Assembly (NCBI GenBank): GCA_905209865.1
Contig: CAJLUP010000085.1
Span: 1-7,716 of the forward strand
Direction: 5' to 3'
Length of the DNA: 7,716 bases
From: an uncultured Lachnospiraceae bacterium
GTDB taxonomy: Bacteria; Bacillota; Clostridia; Lachnospirales; Lachnospiraceae
Of the stretch, positions 6,182-7,716 are shown piece by piece (positions within the stretch are counted from its first letter, which is position 1; each line of letters opens with the position of its first letter). The notes below the pieces were generated by a model. It was not told the origin of the DNA and did not search any database. It worked only from the letters and a program-made list of their open reading frames with translations. The translations under genes and the position numbers were made by a program.

Positions 6182-7716
6182 CTATATTATCCAGCGGGCA
6201 TGACTTCCATGTCCGCTTTTTGTTACAGTCAGTTTCCAATCAATCTGTTCTTTCAGTTCATTAACATGAGAAATGATACCTACAAGACCTTTCTCACCTG
6301 CAAGCTCTTTCAAAATGCGGATCGCCCTCTCCCTGGACACATCATCCAGAGAACCGAACCCTTCATCTACGAACATCGTCTCTAAGCTGACCGCTCCGGC
6401 TGTGTTCTGAATAATATCCGCAAGCCCTAACGCCATTGATAACGCCGCCATAAATGACTCTCCGCCTGACAACGATTTTACATCACGGACAGAGTCTGTC
6501 ACCAGATCGTATACGTCCAGATCTAATCCCGCCTGCCCCTGACTGCTTAGATCTTTCAGTTCCCTGCACTGTAAGATAAAACCGCCGGAAGTCATTTTCG
6601 CAAGTCTTCGGTTTGCCGCCTGTATGATCTGCCGGAAATACTTTCTCTGAACGTACGTCTCAAAATCAAGTTTTACGCTGCCACTTAAGCCTCCGTTCGC
6701 CGTCCTGCTCAAATTGCTGACTACTTCATACTTTTTCCGAAGTTCTTCCTGTGCCGCAAAATATTTTTTAAGGTTGTCATATGCACTTTGGTGGGTAATG
6801 TTTTTCCCATGGATCTCCATTCTCTGCTTATTCTTTTCTCTCAGAAGTGTGTCTGTTTCGTCCTTTTTCCCGATATCTCCCTGTGTCTCCTGCCGCTTTT
6901 CTCCATTCAACTGGTCTTTCAACGTCTCGACACTGCTCTTCTTTTGAATGATCAGACTTTCATACGTCTTTACCTGATCGCTCATCTGTCTCCAGCCTTC
7001 GATCCATTTTTTTGCCTCTCGGTATTCCTCCTGATCTGCAAACTGCTGCCGCCGTATCTCCTGCCGAAACGCTTCCTGTTCCTGTGTAAACCGCTCTTTT
7101 AATTCCGCTTTCTGCGCAGCCAGATTTTCCAGACGTCCTGCCTGACGACGGTTCTCTTCTGCACTTTTTCTGTAAGCATCCTGAAGTTTTTTCAGACTCA
7201 TCTTTTTTTGATCCAGCAGACGTTCATATTCTGCAAGCCGTTTTTCCGCCTGTTTTTCATCTTCCACAGAATACCTCTCTCCAAAAAGCGCTTTTTCTTC
7301 TGCTTCAAATTGTGCGCGGACTGCCTGATATTTTTCCTGAACTTCCGCCCGATTCCGCTCGGCGTCATCACGGGTCTTTTTTGCCTCTTCTACTGTCTTT
7401 TCATCAACCCCGCCTTTGGAAACTTCCGCTTTACATGGATGATGCTCCGAACCGCACACCGGACACGGCTGACCTTCTCGAAGATCTTTCGCAAGAATTC
7501 CCGCCTGTTCGCTAAAAAAGACTCTGTACTTTTCTTCATAGTCTTCAGATGCCGCTTTGCACTGTTCCATACACCTTGTCATCCGAACTATCTGTTCTTC
7601 ATACTCCGTCTTTAATTTCCGCACTTTTGCATATCGCGGAAGAATCTCCCGCAAACGTAAAATCTGCTCTCTAAGTTTGGGCTCAGTCTCTTCCATTTCC
7701 CGCTCTGCCTGCTCAA
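6182..7716 (-). CDS. sbcC: SbcC, ATPase subunit of the SbcCD nuclease (partial, N-terminus beyond right edge)
   Basis: C-terminal half (510 residues in view, family usually about 1000-1050) of the Rad50-like subunit that with SbcD opens hairpins and processes DNA ends in the cytoplasm. The frame is open through the right edge; the Met codon at 7696 is internal, not a start. The zinc hook CPVC (7454-7465, in GQPCPVCGSEHHP) lies where the coiled coil turns back. A long returning coil extends to about 6750. The C-terminal head then has signature motif LSGGE (6458-6472), Walker B plus D-loop MFVDEGFGSLD (about 6344-6376) and an H-loop histidine in IISHVNEL (6266-6268). The N-terminal Walker A is outside the window. 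sbcD is expected further right, upstream in the same operon. The stop at 6182-6184 is 5 bp from that of the convergent GH13 gene. I see no terminator for sbcC itself. Confidence 0.95.
   Translation of the reverse strand, partial: EQAEREMEETEPKLREQILRLREILPRYAKVRKLKTEYEEQIVRMTRCMEQCKAASEDYEEKYRVFFSEQAGILAKDLREGQPCPVCGSEHHPCKAEVSKGGVDEKTVEEAKKTRDDAERNRAEVQEKYQAVRAQFEAEEKALFGERYSVEDEKQAEKRLAEYERLLDQKKMSLKKLQDAYRKSAEENRRQAGRLENLAAQKAELKERFTQEQEAFRQEIRRQQFADQEEYREAKKWIEGWRQMSDQVKTYESLIIQKKSSVETLKDQLNGEKRQETQGDIGKKDETDTLLREKNKQRMEIHGKNITHQSAYDNLKKYFAAQEELRKKYEVVSNLSRTANGGLSGSVKLDFETYVQRKYFRQIIQAANRRLAKMTSGGFILQCRELKDLSSQGQAGLDLDVYDLVTDSVRDVKSLSGGESFMAALSMALGLADIIQNTAGAVSLETMFVDEGFGSLDDVSRERAIRILKELAGEKGLVGIISHVNELKEQIDWKLTVTKSGHGSHARWII
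6194..6221 (+). terminator. Rho-independent terminator of the GH13 gene, inside the sbcC 3' end
   Basis: GCGGGCATG (6194-6202) pairs with CATGTCCGC (6208-6216) as a 9-bp stem with one G-U pair and a 5-nt loop, followed by TTTTT (6217-6221). It starts 17 nt after the GH13 stop codon. It falls in the last codons of the convergent sbcC gene. On the minus strand the same hairpin is followed by a mixed sequence without a T run, so it should work in one direction only. Confidence 0.88.

Noticed and set aside
6194..6216. The same hairpin as a bidirectional terminator for sbcC
   Set aside because: On the minus strand the stem is not followed by a T run, so it lacks the feature needed for intrinsic termination in that direction.
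7208..7615. 135-codon plus-strand open frame opposite sbcC
   Set aside because: Antisense to the zinc-hook/coiled-coil part of sbcC; Phe/Leu-rich shadow without a ribosome site or domain.
7694..7696. ATG at 7696 as the start of a 504-aa protein
   Set aside because: The frame continues without a stop to the window edge, and the visible part is only the C-terminal half of SbcC, so this Met is internal.
1..7716. CRISPR arrays, tRNA or rRNA genes, insertion sequences, attachment sites
   Set aside because: No regularly spaced repeats, cloverleaf-like segments, transposase frames or flanking direct repeats were seen in reading the window.

Overview
The window looks like the chromosome of a low-to-mid GC Bacillota (Firmicutes), most likely a Clostridia/Lachnospiraceae-type gut bacterium. 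This rests on AGGAGG-type Shine-Dalgarno sites, a near-consensus sigma-A promoter, an intracellular GH13 maltodextrin-type glycosidase, and the particular flavour of Wadjet and SbcC proteins. The taxonomic call is an inference from style, not a database match.

Left part (1-4624, minus strand): three tightly packed genes read as the first three genes of a Wadjet (JetABCD) plasmid-defence operon. The order is jetA (kleisin-like, 481 aa), jetB (KITE/winged-helix-like, 212 aa) and jetC (SMC-like ATPase with Walker A, long coiled coils and a hinge). The stop of jetA and the start of jetB are 3 nt apart, and jetB overlaps jetC by 44 nt. jetC is cut by the left edge after 860 codons, so its C-terminal ATPase half and the expected nuclease gene jetD lie outside. 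A textbook promoter (TTGACA, 17 nt, TATACT) sits just upstream of jetA.

Middle (4625-4829): a divergent intergenic region holding the jet promoter, a possible promoter for the rightward gene, and a 71-nt imperfect inverted repeat. The repeat contains a small competing terminator-like hairpin and could be a leader or attenuator of the glycosidase gene.

Right part: a 448-aa cytoplasmic GH13 glycosidase (plus strand, 4830-6176) with a complete catalytic triad. It ends 5 bp before the stop codon of a convergent sbcC gene (minus strand, 6182 to beyond 7716), of which the zinc-hook and C-terminal ATPase half are visible. The terminator of the glycosidase lies inside the last codons of sbcC.

Together: JetABC(D) should be a DNA-loop-extruding complex that cleaves small circular DNA. 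SbcC (with SbcD, presumably off the right edge) is the housekeeping nuclease complex for hairpins and DNA ends. The glycosidase is ordinary alpha-glucan catabolism. I find a known defence system of a less-studied subtype, not a clearly new one; the most open questions are the divergent intergenic structure and what lies past the left edge.
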